Shown: positions 10,390-21,209 of the stretch, piece by piece
Position numbering within the stretch: position 1 is the stretch's first letter
Layout: each line of letters opens with the position of its first letter
Source: Nelumbo lutea
Lineage: Eukaryota; Streptophyta; Magnoliopsida; Proteales; Nelumbonaceae
Assembly: GCA_022828595.1 (NCBI GenBank)
Contig: JAKGHH010000007.1
Span: forward strand, 65,522,727 to 65,586,726
Direction of reading: 5' to 3'
Length of the DNA: 64,000 nucleotides
Program-made: the position numbers and the translations under genes
The notes under the pieces: generated by a model
Database searches by the model: none
Told to the model about the DNA's origin: nothing
The model's input: only the letters and a program-made list of their open reading frames with translations

Positions 10390-12460
10390 TCATACAGTGT
10401 ACGACAACCTGAAGTGCCTATAGACCCACAACTATATCGATATAAAGATGCAGGTCAAAAAAAATTGAAATCAATGTTTAGTGGTCAAGATTTGAGAAAA
10501 AAACAGGGAAGTACAATGACAAAGTTCTTTCATTTTAATCATATTCCTGCCAATGTTGCCAACTCTCCTATTTATAGGACAATGTGTGATGAAGTGGCAA
10601 GATGTGGCACAGGTGTAAAGCCATCCACCCCTTATGAGATAATGGGCCCTTATTTGGACAAAGAAGAGAGTGAAATAAAAGTATACATAGAATTCTTAAG
10701 CTGAATTGGCCTACATATAGGCTAACAATTATGCGTGATGGTTGGACAAGTCCTACAAGGTTGTCTATTATTAATTTTATAGTGTATTGCAATGAAAAGA
10801 CAATATTTCACACATCCATTGATGCGTCAAGAGATAAAAAAATGCACCATATATTTACAAGTTGATGGCACGTGTTATAAATGAGGCAGGACCTGAAAAT
10901 GTAGTGTAGATTGTTACAGACAATGGAAGTAATTTTTTGAAGGCAGAAAAAAGAATAATGGATAAATACAATATATTTTGGACTCCATGTGCTGCACATT
11001 GCCTTGACTTAATGATAAAAGATATCGGGAAGAGCAAATTAATGAAAACTACCATTGATGATGCAAGAAAAATAACAAATTTTATCTACAACCATGGTGT
11101 GCTTCTTGCTATGATGAGAGAACAGTGTGGAGGGGACATTGTTCTACCAAGGGTGACAATTTTCCACAAACTTCATTGCTCTTGGAAGCATAGAAAAACA
11201 TAGGCAAGGTCTGAGAAATTTATTTAACTCTAAAGGATGGGAAGAATGTGGCCTTAGTAAGAAGTCCGAAGATAGAAAAAGTAAGGAAATAGTTTGTAGC
11301 AATTCATTTTGGGATTCGGTCCATACTATGGTTAATATCTTGGAGCCTATATATAAGGTTTTAAGAATGGTTGATGGTGATACATGGCCAACCATGGGAT
11401 CAGTGTATGAGGCCATAAGACTTATGAAGGAATCTATTAGAGCCTTTACAAGATCTTATCAGGGGTACTGGAAGATCATAGATGAAAGATGGACAAAACA
11501 ACTTAAGCACCCCCTTCATGAAGCTGGTAAATATTTTACTCCCATCATTTTATTTATTTATTTTTATAATGCTATCAAAGTTTATATTTTAATTTTTAAA
11601 TGCATGTCAGCTTATTTTTTAAACTCGAAATACCAATACAAATATGAACTTGGGGATCGTGCGGATTTGTTGAAAGCATTACAAGATGTCATCGAGATAT
11701 TAGAACCAAATCCTAATGGGCAAGCTGATTGCATGATAGAGATAATACATGTAAATTGTGACAACTAATACATAAGTATATATATTACCTATCATCAACT
11801 ATTTGTCAATTGTCACCTGCCCTGTCTTTGTAGGTGTTAAATTTAGGGATGCAATGGCTCATTTGGAAGGCAATTCGCCATTAGTTCAAGAACAAAAATG
11901 CACCCAAGTAGGTGATATCACAATGCGTAAGCTCAAAAAAATTAACACCTATCTATTTAGTTTTTTAAATTAGATTTCATGATTCTATTTATAAATATAG
12001 TTGAACAATTAAACTGACACAAAAAATTAATATTTACACCCGAATGGTGGATGATATATGGATTTGATGCTCTTACTTTGAGATGTATAGCTATACGTGT
12101 TATCTCAAATAGCTACATCATCAGGATGTGAAAAAAATTGGAGCACGTTTTCTCTTATCCACACAAAACAGTGGAACCGCTTGGGTCATAAAAAACTTGT
12201 ATTGATCCTTTGGACCTTTTAGATGTATATGCTGAAGAAAATGAAGAGAACCCACTCTATGAATGGATAAAGTCTCATGAGCCTTTGTTAGATGAATCAA
12301 GTGGAAGGCCAAATTATCGGATAGCCAATGAGATTGGGAATTAATGTCAATGATTTTATGGCATCTCAAAATCAATGGCAACAAGTTGAGGAAAAGGAAG
12401 ATGAAGATGAAGATTGGTCTGATGAATTTGTAACTCCAAGCAACACAAGAAGAAGTGGTG

Positions 12461-12548
12461 GGGTGGTGATGATGATGATGATGGTGATGATGGTGGTGAT
12501 GGTGGTAATGGTGATGGTGATGGTGGTAATGATGATGATGGTGGTAAT
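12461..12548 (+). repeat. GATGGT/GATGATG triplet-rich tract
   Basis: Imperfect GAT and GGT triplets inside the hAT transposase tail. In the transposase frame it reads Asp/Gly-rich. Confidence 0.9.
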
Positions 12549-13621
12549 ATCCAAGAACATAATTGGAGTCAAAATCAAAGACATTTGAGCCAAATATTGG
12601 AAGATTAATGTTAGATCATGGTTAAGCTTCTCATGTTACAACTTCTACAAATGAACCGAGAAGGCAATATCAACGACAAAGGAAGAGAGTAGAAGCTAAC
12701 TATGAGTAACCATTGTCGGAAAACTTAAGCTCAATGGAGATAGGCAATTCTTCTAGATCTTATGAGTGGAGCACTACTGGTTCTACATCATCATATGGCT
12801 ACGAATATCCCACTTCAAGTCAAGATAGCCAAATTCAATCATATGTATTTGGGATTGGAACCCAAAATTATGATTATGGGCTCTTTGGACAAGCTCCTAG
12901 TGTGACTTCTTATGGTTATGGATACGGATATGGATATGAACAATACCCTCAAATAGGAGGTTCTCAAAGAATTGACCAAGAAACCAATCAACGTTTTGTA
13001 GAGGATTACAGGAGGTGGTATTATCAAAATGTGATGAGTTGCCAACAACATTGCAAACCACCAGAACAACAATATTATCGCCCACCTAATGGAGATGACC
13101 ACCAACCACCTAGAAATTCTTTTTGGATGTAATTTTAATTGGAGTTTTTGTTTATATAATAGATCATGTACTTTAACTATTAACACTAACTCTTGAAGTT
13201 TGTAAAGTGATTTCATTTTTATCATTTTATTACCAATCTTAGTTTTTTTGCTTTATGTGATGGTTTTAATGTGATGCTAAACCTTTTTTATATATAATAA
13301 ATTATGCAATTTACGTGTTAATTGTTTACTTTTGAAGTCTATAGTACAACTTCGTCATTTACTAATTTATTATTGGGAATAAGATAATAGTCTAGAAATG
13401 TGTATTAATGCTTCTTTTATCATTTTACAAAATATCATTGCATATTTTCACATATTTCATAATATTTCCACAATGTCTCTAATTTTACAATATTTCCCCT
13501 CGACATTTCCGACATATGTCCTATATTTTGGTAAGCGACAATTCTGTCGACATTGACATTTTAAACCTTGCTTTCCATCAAATAATCTTCTTATCCTTTC
13601 CTTTGTCAGAGTCGGATCAAA

Positions 13622-13648
13622 AAGAGAGAGAGAGAGAGAGAGAGAGAA
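13622..13648. repeat. (GA)n microsatellite in the LTR
   Basis: Pure AG/GA tract; a shorter one sits at the same place in the right LTR (about 18376-18392), so the tract expanded within the LTR family. Confidence 0.95.
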
Positions 13649-13664
13649 GAGAACACAACAGATT

Positions 13665-14090
13665 GGCAGCAATGAAAATAAGAAAGCCATAAACGTGATG
13701 TTTTGAATTGATTTACATAACTGACGTGTTTGCATTCCATTAAGGGGTTGCAAGGGAGTGTTGCGGTCATGGTTGCAGCAGATGGTGAGCTCTAGAGCTT
13801 TATTCATCTAGTCATATCCTTGACGTGCTTATAATTTTATAGCCACAAGTTAAGTAATTTAGGAGTTATTGAGTTCTCTTATGGTAGTGGCAATTCTATA
13901 AATTTCACTTTTCCTGGTTATAGGAGGCTACCCCTATAATGTGCGTGTGTGTGTATATACATACACATATATACAAAAATGTGGAAGGAATGGAGTTTCT
14001 TTGAGTTCTTACAGGTTACTGCTTATGCTACATGTGGAGAGTTACTCCTATACCTTAGAGTGATTCTAAGCAAACAACCATTACAGCCAT
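13665..14090 (+). mobile_element. 426-bp insertion with 9-bp TSD, possible Mutator-like with gene fragment
   Basis: The LTR is opened at CAACAGATT, which is present on both sides (13656-13664 and 14091-14099). A 9-bp duplication is typical of Mutator-like elements. The ends are weakly inverted: GGCAGCAATG against GGCTGTAATG, 8 of 10. The interior has splice-like signals: a candidate donor (AGATG|GTGAGC) near 13780 and a candidate acceptor (TTCTTACAG|GTTACT) near 14012. After the acceptor an open frame reads VTAYATCGELLLYLRVILS. I do not recognise the protein. A Pack-MULE carrying a captured gene piece would fit, but the terminal repeats are too short to be sure. Confidence 0.45.
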
Positions 14091-14568
14091 CAACAGATTT
14101 GGTGGGTGTGACACAACGTATCAGTCGACACCCTAAAGGATATATTTATATTAAAAAGGTAAGATGACGAATCTGCCCTTAGTGTACAAACAAAGAGAGT
14201 ACAAAGAATAGTTGTACAACAAATAAGAGTAAAAGTACAAAAATATCCCTAAGACTAGATCTTCTCACTGTTTCTACACTCCCCTCAAATTAATGCCTAA
14301 GAATAAGCATAAGTTTGTCCATGAGAAATAGATGCCGAGCCCGAGTCATAGATTTAGTCAACAGGTCTACCAGTTGGAGGATGGAGGAGACATGAGGAAG
14401 AGATATAATACCCTTAAGAAGGAGGTTGCGGATGAAGTGGCAATCAACTTCTATGTGTTTGGTGCTCTCATGGAAGACAGGATTGGAGGAAATTTTGACT
14501 GCACTAACATTGTTTGCATAGAGAGGAATAAATGGTGATGGTTCATTAAGTATTTCAAGTAGAAGAGC

Positions 14569-14900
14569 CTAGAGACATATGATTTCACTACACACGGTAG
14601 ACATAACTATGTATTCATCTTCAGTGGAAGATTTTGATACAATAGGTTGTTTCTTGCACTTCCACGGGATAAGAGAGTTGCTTAAGAATACACACCAGCC
14701 AGTAGTAGACTGTCGGGTGTCAGGGCATCCAGCCCAATCAGCATCCGCATAAAGCCGTAAGGTTAATGGGGGATGAAGAGGAGAAGAATATCCCGTATGA
14801 TAAGGTGCCTTGCACATATCTAATGATCCGATGAACTGCAATAAATGAGGTTCTTGGAGAAGACACGAACTGGCTCAACAATTGAACTACATATGATATA
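14569..14900 (-). pseudogene. Copia RNase H fragment
   Basis: Minus frame with LRLYADADWAGCPDTRQSTT and SKSSTEDEY, the classic start and middle of Copia RNase H, which removes the RNA strand during reverse transcription. It is short of full length because of stops and frameshifts on both sides, and the C-terminal half toward 14300 is decayed. Confidence 0.85.
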
Positions 14901-15069
14901 TTTGGCCGAGTCATTGCGAGATAGATTAGGTTGCCTACTAGTTGATAATAAAGAGTAAGGTCTTCATGGGGAGAACCATCATCCTTAGTTTTAGATTCAG
15001 CTCCAATGAAGTATCCACAACCTTGGAATCACTAAGATTTGCCAATTTAACAAGATCAACAACATATTT

Positions 15070-16043
15070 CTACTGGTTAACAAAATAGTCCTGAGAATTT
15101 TGGCTTACTTCAAGCCCCAAAAAATAAGTCAAAGGACCTAAGTCCTTCATCTTAGAGGATTCACTGAGTAACTGTTGCAGCTCAGCAATTCCTTCTACAT
15201 CATCCCCTGTAATGAGTATATCATCATCATAAAGAAGTAAGATCGTCATCCCCTGTAACGAGTACATCATCCCCTGTAATTTGAAGTACTCTAGATAAAT
15301 CCTGCATCAATGATAACAGATCTGAACTTCTCAAACTAGGCTCTAGGAGTTTGCTTCAAACCATAGAGTGACTTTTTCAGGTGACAAACAAGTTGCGAGT
15401 TTGTACAATATCCAGGAGGGGGCTTCATATAGACAGTCTCCTTCAACTCCCCATGTTGGAATGCATTCTTTACGTTCATCTGGTGGATTGTCCACTATTT
15501 GGATGCAGATATAGCTATCAGAAGTCGTATAATGGTCATTTTTGCTACAGGAGCAAAGGTTTCCTCATAGTCTATCCCATATTCCTGTTTATAATCTTGT
15601 GTAACCAACCTAGCCTTGTATCTGTCTAGGCTCCCATCAGATTTCAGTTTCACAGAATAGACCCATCGGCTTCCTATGAGAGATGTCTCAAGTGGAGCTT
15701 TGACCAAGTCCCAGGTGTCATTCTCAAGAAGGGCTTGGATCTCATAATCCATGGCATCTTTCCAGTGTGGTTCTACTACAGCCTGTTGGTAAGATCTAAG
15801 AATGTTTGTCGTAGATAAAACAACAGAGAAAGAGCTATGGTCTAGTGAAAAACTATAACGGTCAGGTGTACGAGAAATTCTAGAAGAACGACGTAAAGTG
15901 GGTATAGAAGGTTCAAGGGGAGGATCAAGTGCACTTACTGGGGCAATTGGAGTGACTGGATCAACAACTGGTGATGAAGCGGAGGAGGGCATTGAAACTA
16001 AAGAAGATCGTTGCTTCCTAAAGTAGGTCTGAAGTTGTTGCAC
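15070..16043 (-). pseudogene. Copia reverse transcriptase
   Basis: From the right, the frame reads a Ser/Pro-rich linker (with RRSSRISRTPDRY), then EPHWKDAMDYEIQALLEN, GSRWVYSVK and [15 protein letters not shown]. Frameshifts follow, then [24 protein letters not shown], and a catalytic block near 15230 where the usual YVDD reads YDDD (LLLYDDDILITGDD). A short duplication of CATCCCCTGTAA near 15205-15280 breaks the frame just there. Homologues make cDNA of the element; this copy cannot. Confidence 0.85.
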
Positions 16044-16199
16044 TGCGGAGATGGCATTGGTATGCTTGAGGTACCTGTAGAGTCAAAACTATGCAACAAG
16101 GAAATGGGAGGAGTTGGGAATTTTACAGTATGTTAAAAAAAAAAAGACACTCAAGGAAAACTAAATTCCGAGAGATTCGAATACGTCAAACCGAATCCG

Positions 16200-16660
16200 A
16201 ATGATCACAACAAAGGAATCCCTTATGTTTCAGAACAGTACCCCATAAAGGCACACAAAGCCGTTTGTGTAGTTAACTTTGTGCGTTCATGAGGTAGAAG
16301 GTGAACAAAACAAGCACAATCAAAAACTTTGAGCATAGATAGATATGGAGGTTTGTGGAAGAGATATTGGAAATGAGAAAAATTATTTAAAACAAACGAA
16401 GGAAGATTTATGAGATACACAGCAGTGTTAACCGCCTCCACCCAAAACCGAGAGGGTACATGGGAATCTTGTAGAAGTGTTCTGACTACACTCAAAATAT
16501 GCCATTCTTTCTTTTGTTACCCCATTTTGTTGTGAGGTGCCTGGACAAGATTTCTGGAATTGAATTCCATGTTGTATTAAGTTTGGAAATCCCCATCAAA
16601 ATACTGTTCCCTGAATCCGGTCATAGCACACATATCCGAGCATCAAATTGGGTAGTAACA
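16200..16660 (-). pseudogene. Copia integrase remnant
   Basis: Minus-strand blocks include TKWGNKRKNG (corrupted QQNG.ERKN motif), FWVEAVNTAVYLINLPS, FDCACFVHLLPHERTKL and CAFMGYCSET. These cover the catalytic-core end and the C-terminal part of a Copia integrase. Much of the N-terminal core is lost. Confidence 0.75.
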
Positions 16661-16669
16661 TAAGCATGA

Positions 16670-17470
16670 AAGTGCTTAAATATGTATTAAGTGAAAAATA
16701 ACTGTAGCTTGCTCAGAGTGAAAAGGTAAAATATGACTCTTACATAAACCACAAGTAATGCAATCTTTATTAACATTCTTGAAGGAATCAAATAGCAGAA
16801 ACAGGTAAACTACTAGAAGCAAATAACTGATCAAGTTTCTTAGAAAAACGGATGGCCAAGGCATTTATGCCACAAATACCAATCATTATTACAATTAAAG
16901 GACTCTAAATTAGAAGTAGTAGAAAGCAAGGAAGAAGTAGAAACAGGTGCAGCCTTATTCTTCTCAAACTCCAAAGCAAATAGTCGTCACAATCTATGCC
17001 CCTTCCCCTTCACCTCCCCAATTTGCTGGTACTGTATCAAATAGCCATCAAAAGAGAATGAGACAGTGTTACCTTCCTCTACAAGTTGGCCAACTGAAAT
17101 CAAATTGGTGGTGAGCTTGGGTACAGATAAAGTTTTGGATAAATGAAACAGAGATGACTTAGAAGTAGATAAATACAAATCTTCACATCCAAGTATACCT
17201 AATTTCTCACCATTAGCAGTGACAATGTGTTTATTGGGAAGATGGGGTTTGGGATACTAACCAAGTGTGGCCCCTGTCATATGGTTAGAGGATCCTGAGT
17301 AAATATACCAGAGGTGATTTGGTGAGGGACAATAGGTCGGTAACTTACCAAACAAACCAATAGCAGAGAAGGCTGAGGTGATGACCGAGGACATGAGTTG
17401 TCGAATCCGTTCTTCAAACATGCCACTAGAAGTGTCATTTTGCTCAGCCATAGAAGTAATGGAGGATGCG
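16670..17470 (-). pseudogene. Copia protease and integrase zinc-binding remnant
   Basis: Minus-strand reading includes LWYIYSGSSNHMTG, in which the protease DSG(A)S.HM motif has an altered first residue (YSGSS). It continues with LSVPKLTTNLISVGQLVEEG and WYLWHKCLGHP, the start of the integrase zinc-binding region. Gag-pol processing would need the lost catalytic Asp. Confidence 0.78.
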
Positions 17471-17509
17471 GCATCTGATCCATTTACAACAGTCTAATTA
17501 GGCCTTGTA

Positions 17510-17934
17510 GCTTCTTTTTTTCTGATTTGGTCCACTGCTTTTTTTGATGCCGAGTAGGACATTCAGAAATGATATGGCCGAACTACTTGCAATAAGTGCA
17601 TGTATTCTTTTTCTTGCTAATATACTTTCTCAAGATACTTGTACATCCCATAGGCAGTCCTATATCCACTCATAGGGATTGCAATGTCAGTTTCAATTGA
17701 TCCTAGGATCCATGATGCGATTTTTGCATTATCAATTTTCCACTGATTAAGACCCTTGATATTTGAACCATCAGGTTTAGCTACCGATACATCCAGATAT
17801 CCCCAAAGACCTTTTGCCTCAACATGAAATTGAAAATTAAACTTCCATAGTGCATAGTTCGTACCATTAAACTTAATAGGGAGAACCTCCATCCTTTCTA
17901 ATGCCATTGAATCACAAGAGATAAAAAACCACAC
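17510..17934 (-). pseudogene. Copia gag remnant with zinc knuckle
   Basis: Opens with MALERMEVLPIKFNGTNYAL, the usual Copia gag N-terminus (FxGTNY.LWK). It breaks at 17617, and a CCHC knuckle (CTYCK...FGH...EC) follows near 17520-17600 in a stop-containing frame. Gag would form the particle shell. Confidence 0.8.
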
Positions 17935-18340
17935 TTCTAAGCAAAAGATAGGGTTTAAATCAAAAGAAAGAAAGAGGTACCTTTCAGCCGATATCCAGAA
18001 AAGGAAACTATAAGGGCCTACTGAACTTAGAAGTGGCTCAAAACCCTTCTAAATCAAATCCGATCCAATCCAAACCAATTAGAATCAATTGATCTTCTCT
18101 GGGTGACACAAGATCTAAAGTTTCAACCTGATCCAATGTCTCTATAATGAGATCCAACAAAAGAGAGAAATCTGATGGCGCAACAATTCAGAAAAATTGT
18201 CTGTAGAGTTCTGATCAAAGCTGCCCCAGAGGAGGGATTCAAGGGCACTCGAGAGCCTCCCAAATACTGTTAGGGAGTACTCTAGATAGCAGAAAAGAAA
18301 AAGGTTGAAAAGGGGTTAAATGCAGATCAGCTTGTGACCT

Positions 18341-18352
18341 GCTCTGATACCA
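18341..18352 (-). other. Copia primer-binding site, minus strand
   Basis: The complement reads TGGTATCAGAGC, directly adjoining the right LTR at 18353. Confidence 0.92.
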
Positions 18353-18547
18353 TGTCAGAGTCGGATTGAAAAGATAGAGAGAGAGAGAGAAGAGAACACA
18401 ACAGATTGTTAGGTGTGTCACTTAGTGACTATCAACACCCTAAAAGAGATATTTATATTAAAGAAAATAAAAGGACAAATATGCCCTTAGTGTAGAAAAG
18501 AAAGAGTACACAAATACGTCCTATCTTCTCCTCCATCTCTTGGTTAT
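18353..18547 (-). repeat. 5' LTR of the minus-strand Copia
   Basis: About 195 bp, alignable with both halves of the left LTR. It ends TGACA in the element's sense, next to the primer-binding site. The outer edge near 18547 is diverged, so that boundary rests on the candidate TSD TCCTT. Confidence 0.75.
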
Positions 18548-18552
18548 TCCTT

Positions 18553-19107
18553 CATTGAGAGGGAAAGAGGCAAAATGACACAAAATGGGGAATTAAACAG
18601 GCAGTTATCTTGATATCGGGGAAAATGACACAAAAGGAGTCACAATGTTGATATCAAAGAGTGTGGCCGCACCAAACTAAAGAGGCCTTATCTTGATATC
18701 GGGGACTGCCTTGAGAGACTTCTCTTAGAAGAAGTCTTTCTAGAGAGGTAATAGGCTAATGTCATCTTACCCAAGTATTTTTTTTATCCTCTCCCTTTAC
18801 TTAACATGTTTTTGTTTTTGTAAAATATACATATATTTTCTTTTTGCCCTACCAATGATACTTTTTTAGGTGTGCTTTCTTTTTCTTCTCCAAATTTTTG
18901 ACATGTGAATTATATTATTTTCTTTATATTGTCATTTGATTCTTTTTTTCCACATCATCCTTATGAGAAGTTCAATTAGGCCATGTCAGATGGCCCATAT
19001 CATGATAATTGTCATATGTGATGTTCTCATGGTTATTAGCTTTCTCTGAAACAAGTAACTTGGCATGAAAACATCTCGTGGGAGGGGGCAGAGGAAATGA
19101 ATTTTTT
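18553..19107. other. No gene recognised
   Basis: Contains three spaced copies of CTTGATATCGGGGA or close variants (about 18609-18700) and a weak hairpin AGACTTCT/AGAAGTCT near 18717-18741. The rest is T-rich, with no coding signal. Confidence 0.4.
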
Positions 19108-19115
19108 ATTCCAGT

Positions 19116-19592
19116 TAGGAATGGCAACAAGGCGGGTTTGGGGTGGGGCACCCCCTCCTTGTCCCCTCCCCATAGTCAAGATACTTTGCCTCGCCCCCGG
19201 TGGCGGGGCAGGGCATCCACTCCCCATCGGGGATGGGAATCCCCGAATTTTCCCTGCTCCAAGGAAACTATTCAAAATTATCTATTTTGTGGACAATTTA
19301 CACATAGGATATAGGAATTTGGGGTATTTTAGGGATTGAATTATAATACTTTAGGGGTACTTCAAAAATGGAATTATGGGATCCTAGGATTTTAAGAATT
19401 TAGGGAAAACTTAGAGATATTTTAAATATCAATATTAAACCTAAAGATATTTTACTAATTTACCTTTGGGTTTGGGCGGGTTCGAGGAATTATATACAAA
19501 ACCCATCCCCACCCTATCCTCGTTTAAGGTCGGGGAAAACCTGCCCCATTCGGGGCAGGGCCTCGGTTTTATGGGGGAAATTTTCATCCCTA
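19116..19592. mobile_element. GC-rich hAT-type MITE with exact 8-bp TSD
   Basis: Flanked by ATTCCAGT on both sides (19108-19115 and 19593-19600). The ends are inverted: TAGGAATGG on the left and the complement of TAGGGATGA on the right. Subterminal sequence is strongly G/C-rich (GGCGGG, CCCCGCC), unlike the AT-rich flanks. At 477 bp it has no convincing protein, so it is non-autonomous. Confidence 0.85.
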
Positions 19593-19884
19593 ATTCCAGT
19601 CAAAACCAACAAACCGAAACTATTTTGGTTTTGGCAAATCCGTTTCCAAGTCTCTCCTTTCCAGGATTTGATGTCTATGTGGGGTTTGCCTTCACTAACC
19701 GTGAGCATTTACGGTATGGGTTGGCTGCACTTGATAGTTGCAATAGGGGCTGTTTAACACCCCATGTCAATCATCAGCTGCACCTAATTTGGATTTGCCT
19801 TGCCAGGGGTTGGTTCAAAATGGTTACTTGCAAAATATTGGTCAAAAGACTCAAAACAGTCAATGTCACAAGTGTTTCACATAA

Positions 19885-20003
19885 GGCTTAGTTTGGAAGG
19901 AGTACAAATTTAAATATGTACAGTACAAATACATACAAAATAATACAAAATTCAAGGTTTTGTACGCTACAAATTTGTATTTGTACTCCTTCCAAGCTGA
20001 GTC
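19885..20003. mobile_element. Tourist-like MITE (PIF/Harbinger)
   Basis: 119-bp element with inverted ends GGCTTAGTTTGGAAGGAG and GACTCAGCTTGGAAGGAG, flanked by TAA (19882-19884 and 20004-20006). A TAA target duplication and a GGC/GAG..TTTGG terminus are typical of PIF/Harbinger-type MITEs. The inner halves also pair (GTACAAAT/ATTTGTAC), so it could fold into a hairpin. Confidence 0.85.
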
Positions 20004-20160
20004 TAAAGGAAAATCTATGATAACGAAAAGAAATGGTATGGAAAGAGCTTTGACCAATCAAAACACTCTTGAATTTTGATCAATACCATATCATATATTT
20101 CCGATGTTAGAATACCATGTCTAAAGGAAAATCTATGAGTCTAATTGACCAATCGAACGC

Positions 20161-20440
20161 TGTTGGAATAATGCTAAAATAACTTAGTTGCAAATGTTAG
20201 GGTCTGTTTGGCTAATTAAAGTGTTTTTTTTTTCATTTTTTTAATTTCTGTTATGTCTGTTATTGTACTCAGGGGCACAAGGGTCTTTTCCCTTGTTATT
20301 TCTGTCACCCTATATATAGTAAAATAAACACTGGCGCCGCAAGTACTGTTACATTGCAAACCTTCTCTCTTCTCTCCTCTCTTCTCTTCTCTTCTCTTCT
20401 CTCCTCTTCCACTTATCTCTGGCCGGCTACACTGTCAAGA
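20161..20440 (+). repeat. 5' LTR
   Basis: Begins TGTTGGAATAATG. TATATATAG near 20310 is the likely TATA box, followed by CTGGCGCCGC and a long TCTCTTCTCT run. Similarity with the 3' LTR continues through CTGTCAAGA, so the LTR ends in GA rather than CA, directly at the primer-binding site. Confidence 0.9.
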
Positions 20441-20452
20441 TGGTATCAGAGC
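20441..20452 (+). other. Copia primer-binding site
   Basis: TGGTATCAGAGC immediately after the LTR, with no spacer. Confidence 0.93.
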
Positions 20453-20600
20453 GGGAATGCTGATTAAAAGAGAGCAGATCGATCAACCCAAAGAATAGAT
20501 CGAACAGACTAGCAGAAAGGAAATATGATACTGGACTACAGAATAGCTACAACTGGTACAGTTCTCCCTATTTTTTCTCTTCTTTACTCTCCTTAGTCAT
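20453..20600 (+). other. Leader, deletion junction to integrase
   Basis: A short leader jumps directly to integrase coding sequence. The missing gag-protease segment indicates one deletion of roughly 1.5-2 kb, judged from the size of related elements in this window. Confidence 0.6.
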
Positions 20601-21130
20601 GTGCCGAGTGAAAACCCTATGCAATCTCGAGATGAAGTGCCACAAATTGTGAAAGATTTTCAACTCATGGTGTTCACTCAGTTCCAAATGGAAGTTCATA
20701 TTTTCCAGTCGGACAATGCAAAGGAATATTTCCATAGTAATCTCACGAAGTTCTTTGCTTTGAGTGGATCACTTCAACGAATCTCTTGTGCCAGGACACC
20801 CCAACAAAATGGTGTGGCTGAACGAAAAAAACCGTCACCTTCTCAAAGTTGCTCGTGGCTTGCTGATTCATATGAATGTGCCAAAATAGTTCTGGATGGA
20901 TGCAGTATTGTGTGCGATATATATCATCAATCGCATGCCCTCTCGGCTACTAGAGTATAAGGCCTCACATCAGATCTTGTTCCCTATAGCCCCGCTATCC
21001 ACCATTCCGATGCGTGTTTTTGGGTGTCGTTGTTTTGTCCACAACCTGTCACCTACTAGTGGTAAACTTGACCCTCGGTTTCTCCTCAGGGGGAGAGTAG
21101 GGTTGAAGAGAAACAGGTGATGACTCAGAT
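20601..21130 (+). pseudogene. Copia integrase C-terminal fragment
   Basis: Reads QSDNAKEYFHSNL, then TPQQNGVAERKK, the Asp- and Glu-bearing halves of the integrase catalytic core. After a frameshift it continues INRMPSRLL, PIAPLSTIPMRVFGCRCFVH and SGKLDPR. The N-terminal zinc-binding region and the first catalytic Asp are absent because of the deletion. It cannot integrate DNA. Confidence 0.88.
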
Positions 21131-21209
21131 TCAACTTCCTCCTTTACCCGATCCTCCTCCGTTCTGGGTTTTTCATTGTCGCCATAAGAGCCAGTAGAGT
21201 TCAAGAGTC

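Larger units (their letters stand above)
7960..13132 (+). pseudogene. hAT transposase (BED finger, DUF659, hAT dimerisation), disrupted
   Basis: Transposase that would bind the hAT ends and cut and paste the element. Order: BED zinc finger at ~7985-8095 (CNYCG, then SRLK, stop, HLVG); acidic linker to ~8480; after an insertion, the pre-catalytic region at 10381-10700 (TPYEIMGPYL); a DUF659-like block at 10710-11035 (MRDGWTSPTRLS, QIVTDNGSNF, CAAHCLDLMIKDI); then 11160-11760 with WPTMGSVYEA and YQYKYELGDR; then the C-terminal dimerisation signature PEWWMIYGFDALTLRCIAIR near 12040-12105. It ends in a D/G-rich tract and a YGYGYGYGYEQYP-rich tail stopping at 13132. A likely intron with GT and AG ends lies at ~11527-11610. 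Stops and frameshifts in nearly every block, plus the 1.9-kb insertion, show it is dead. Confidence 0.85.
4592..13567 (+). mobile_element. hAT superfamily DNA transposon, ~9 kb, defective
   Basis: The ends form a short inverted repeat: GGTTTCAAATGT at 4592-4603 and ACATTTTAAACC at 13556-13567 (11 of 12 match). Subterminal sequence at both ends repeats CGACATATGTC/TGTCGACA-type motifs. Inside lies a hAT transposase pseudogene on the plus strand. The left 3.4 kb is AT-rich and contains a duplicated block and two hairpins, and a 1.9-kb insertion splits the transposase. I could not find a convincing 8-bp TSD, so the exact termini are uncertain by a few bases. Confidence 0.7.
13604..14278 (-). repeat. 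3' LTR of the minus-strand Copia, split by an insertion
   Basis: 13604-13664 plus 14091-14278 align with the right LTR: TGTCAGAGTCGGAT, a GA run, AACACAACAGATT, then ACACCCTAAA, ATATTTATATTAAA and TGCCCTTAGTGTA. The 426 bp between 13665 and 14090 has no counterpart in the right LTR. In the element's own sense the LTR begins TGTAGAAACAGTG next to the polypurine tract. Confidence 0.85.
13604..18547 (-). mobile_element. Ty1/copia element, minus strand, decayed
   Basis: Complete in outline. The 5' LTR is at right (18353-18547) with its primer-binding site at 18341-18352. Gag, protease, integrase, RT and RNase H run leftward, then a polypurine tract (complement of CTCCCCTCA at 14279-14287), then the 3' LTR at left (13604-14278, interrupted). 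TCCTT at 13599-13603 and 18548-18552 is a candidate 5-bp TSD. All coding parts carry stops and frameshifts. Confidence 0.85.

Noticed and set aside
12372..12593. Thr/Ile-rich minus-strand frame
   Set aside because: It is the complement of the GAT/GGT triplet tract of the hAT transposase.
4592..13567. Active hAT transposon
   Set aside because: Stops, frameshifts and a 1.9-kb insertion in the transposase rule out a working protein from this copy.
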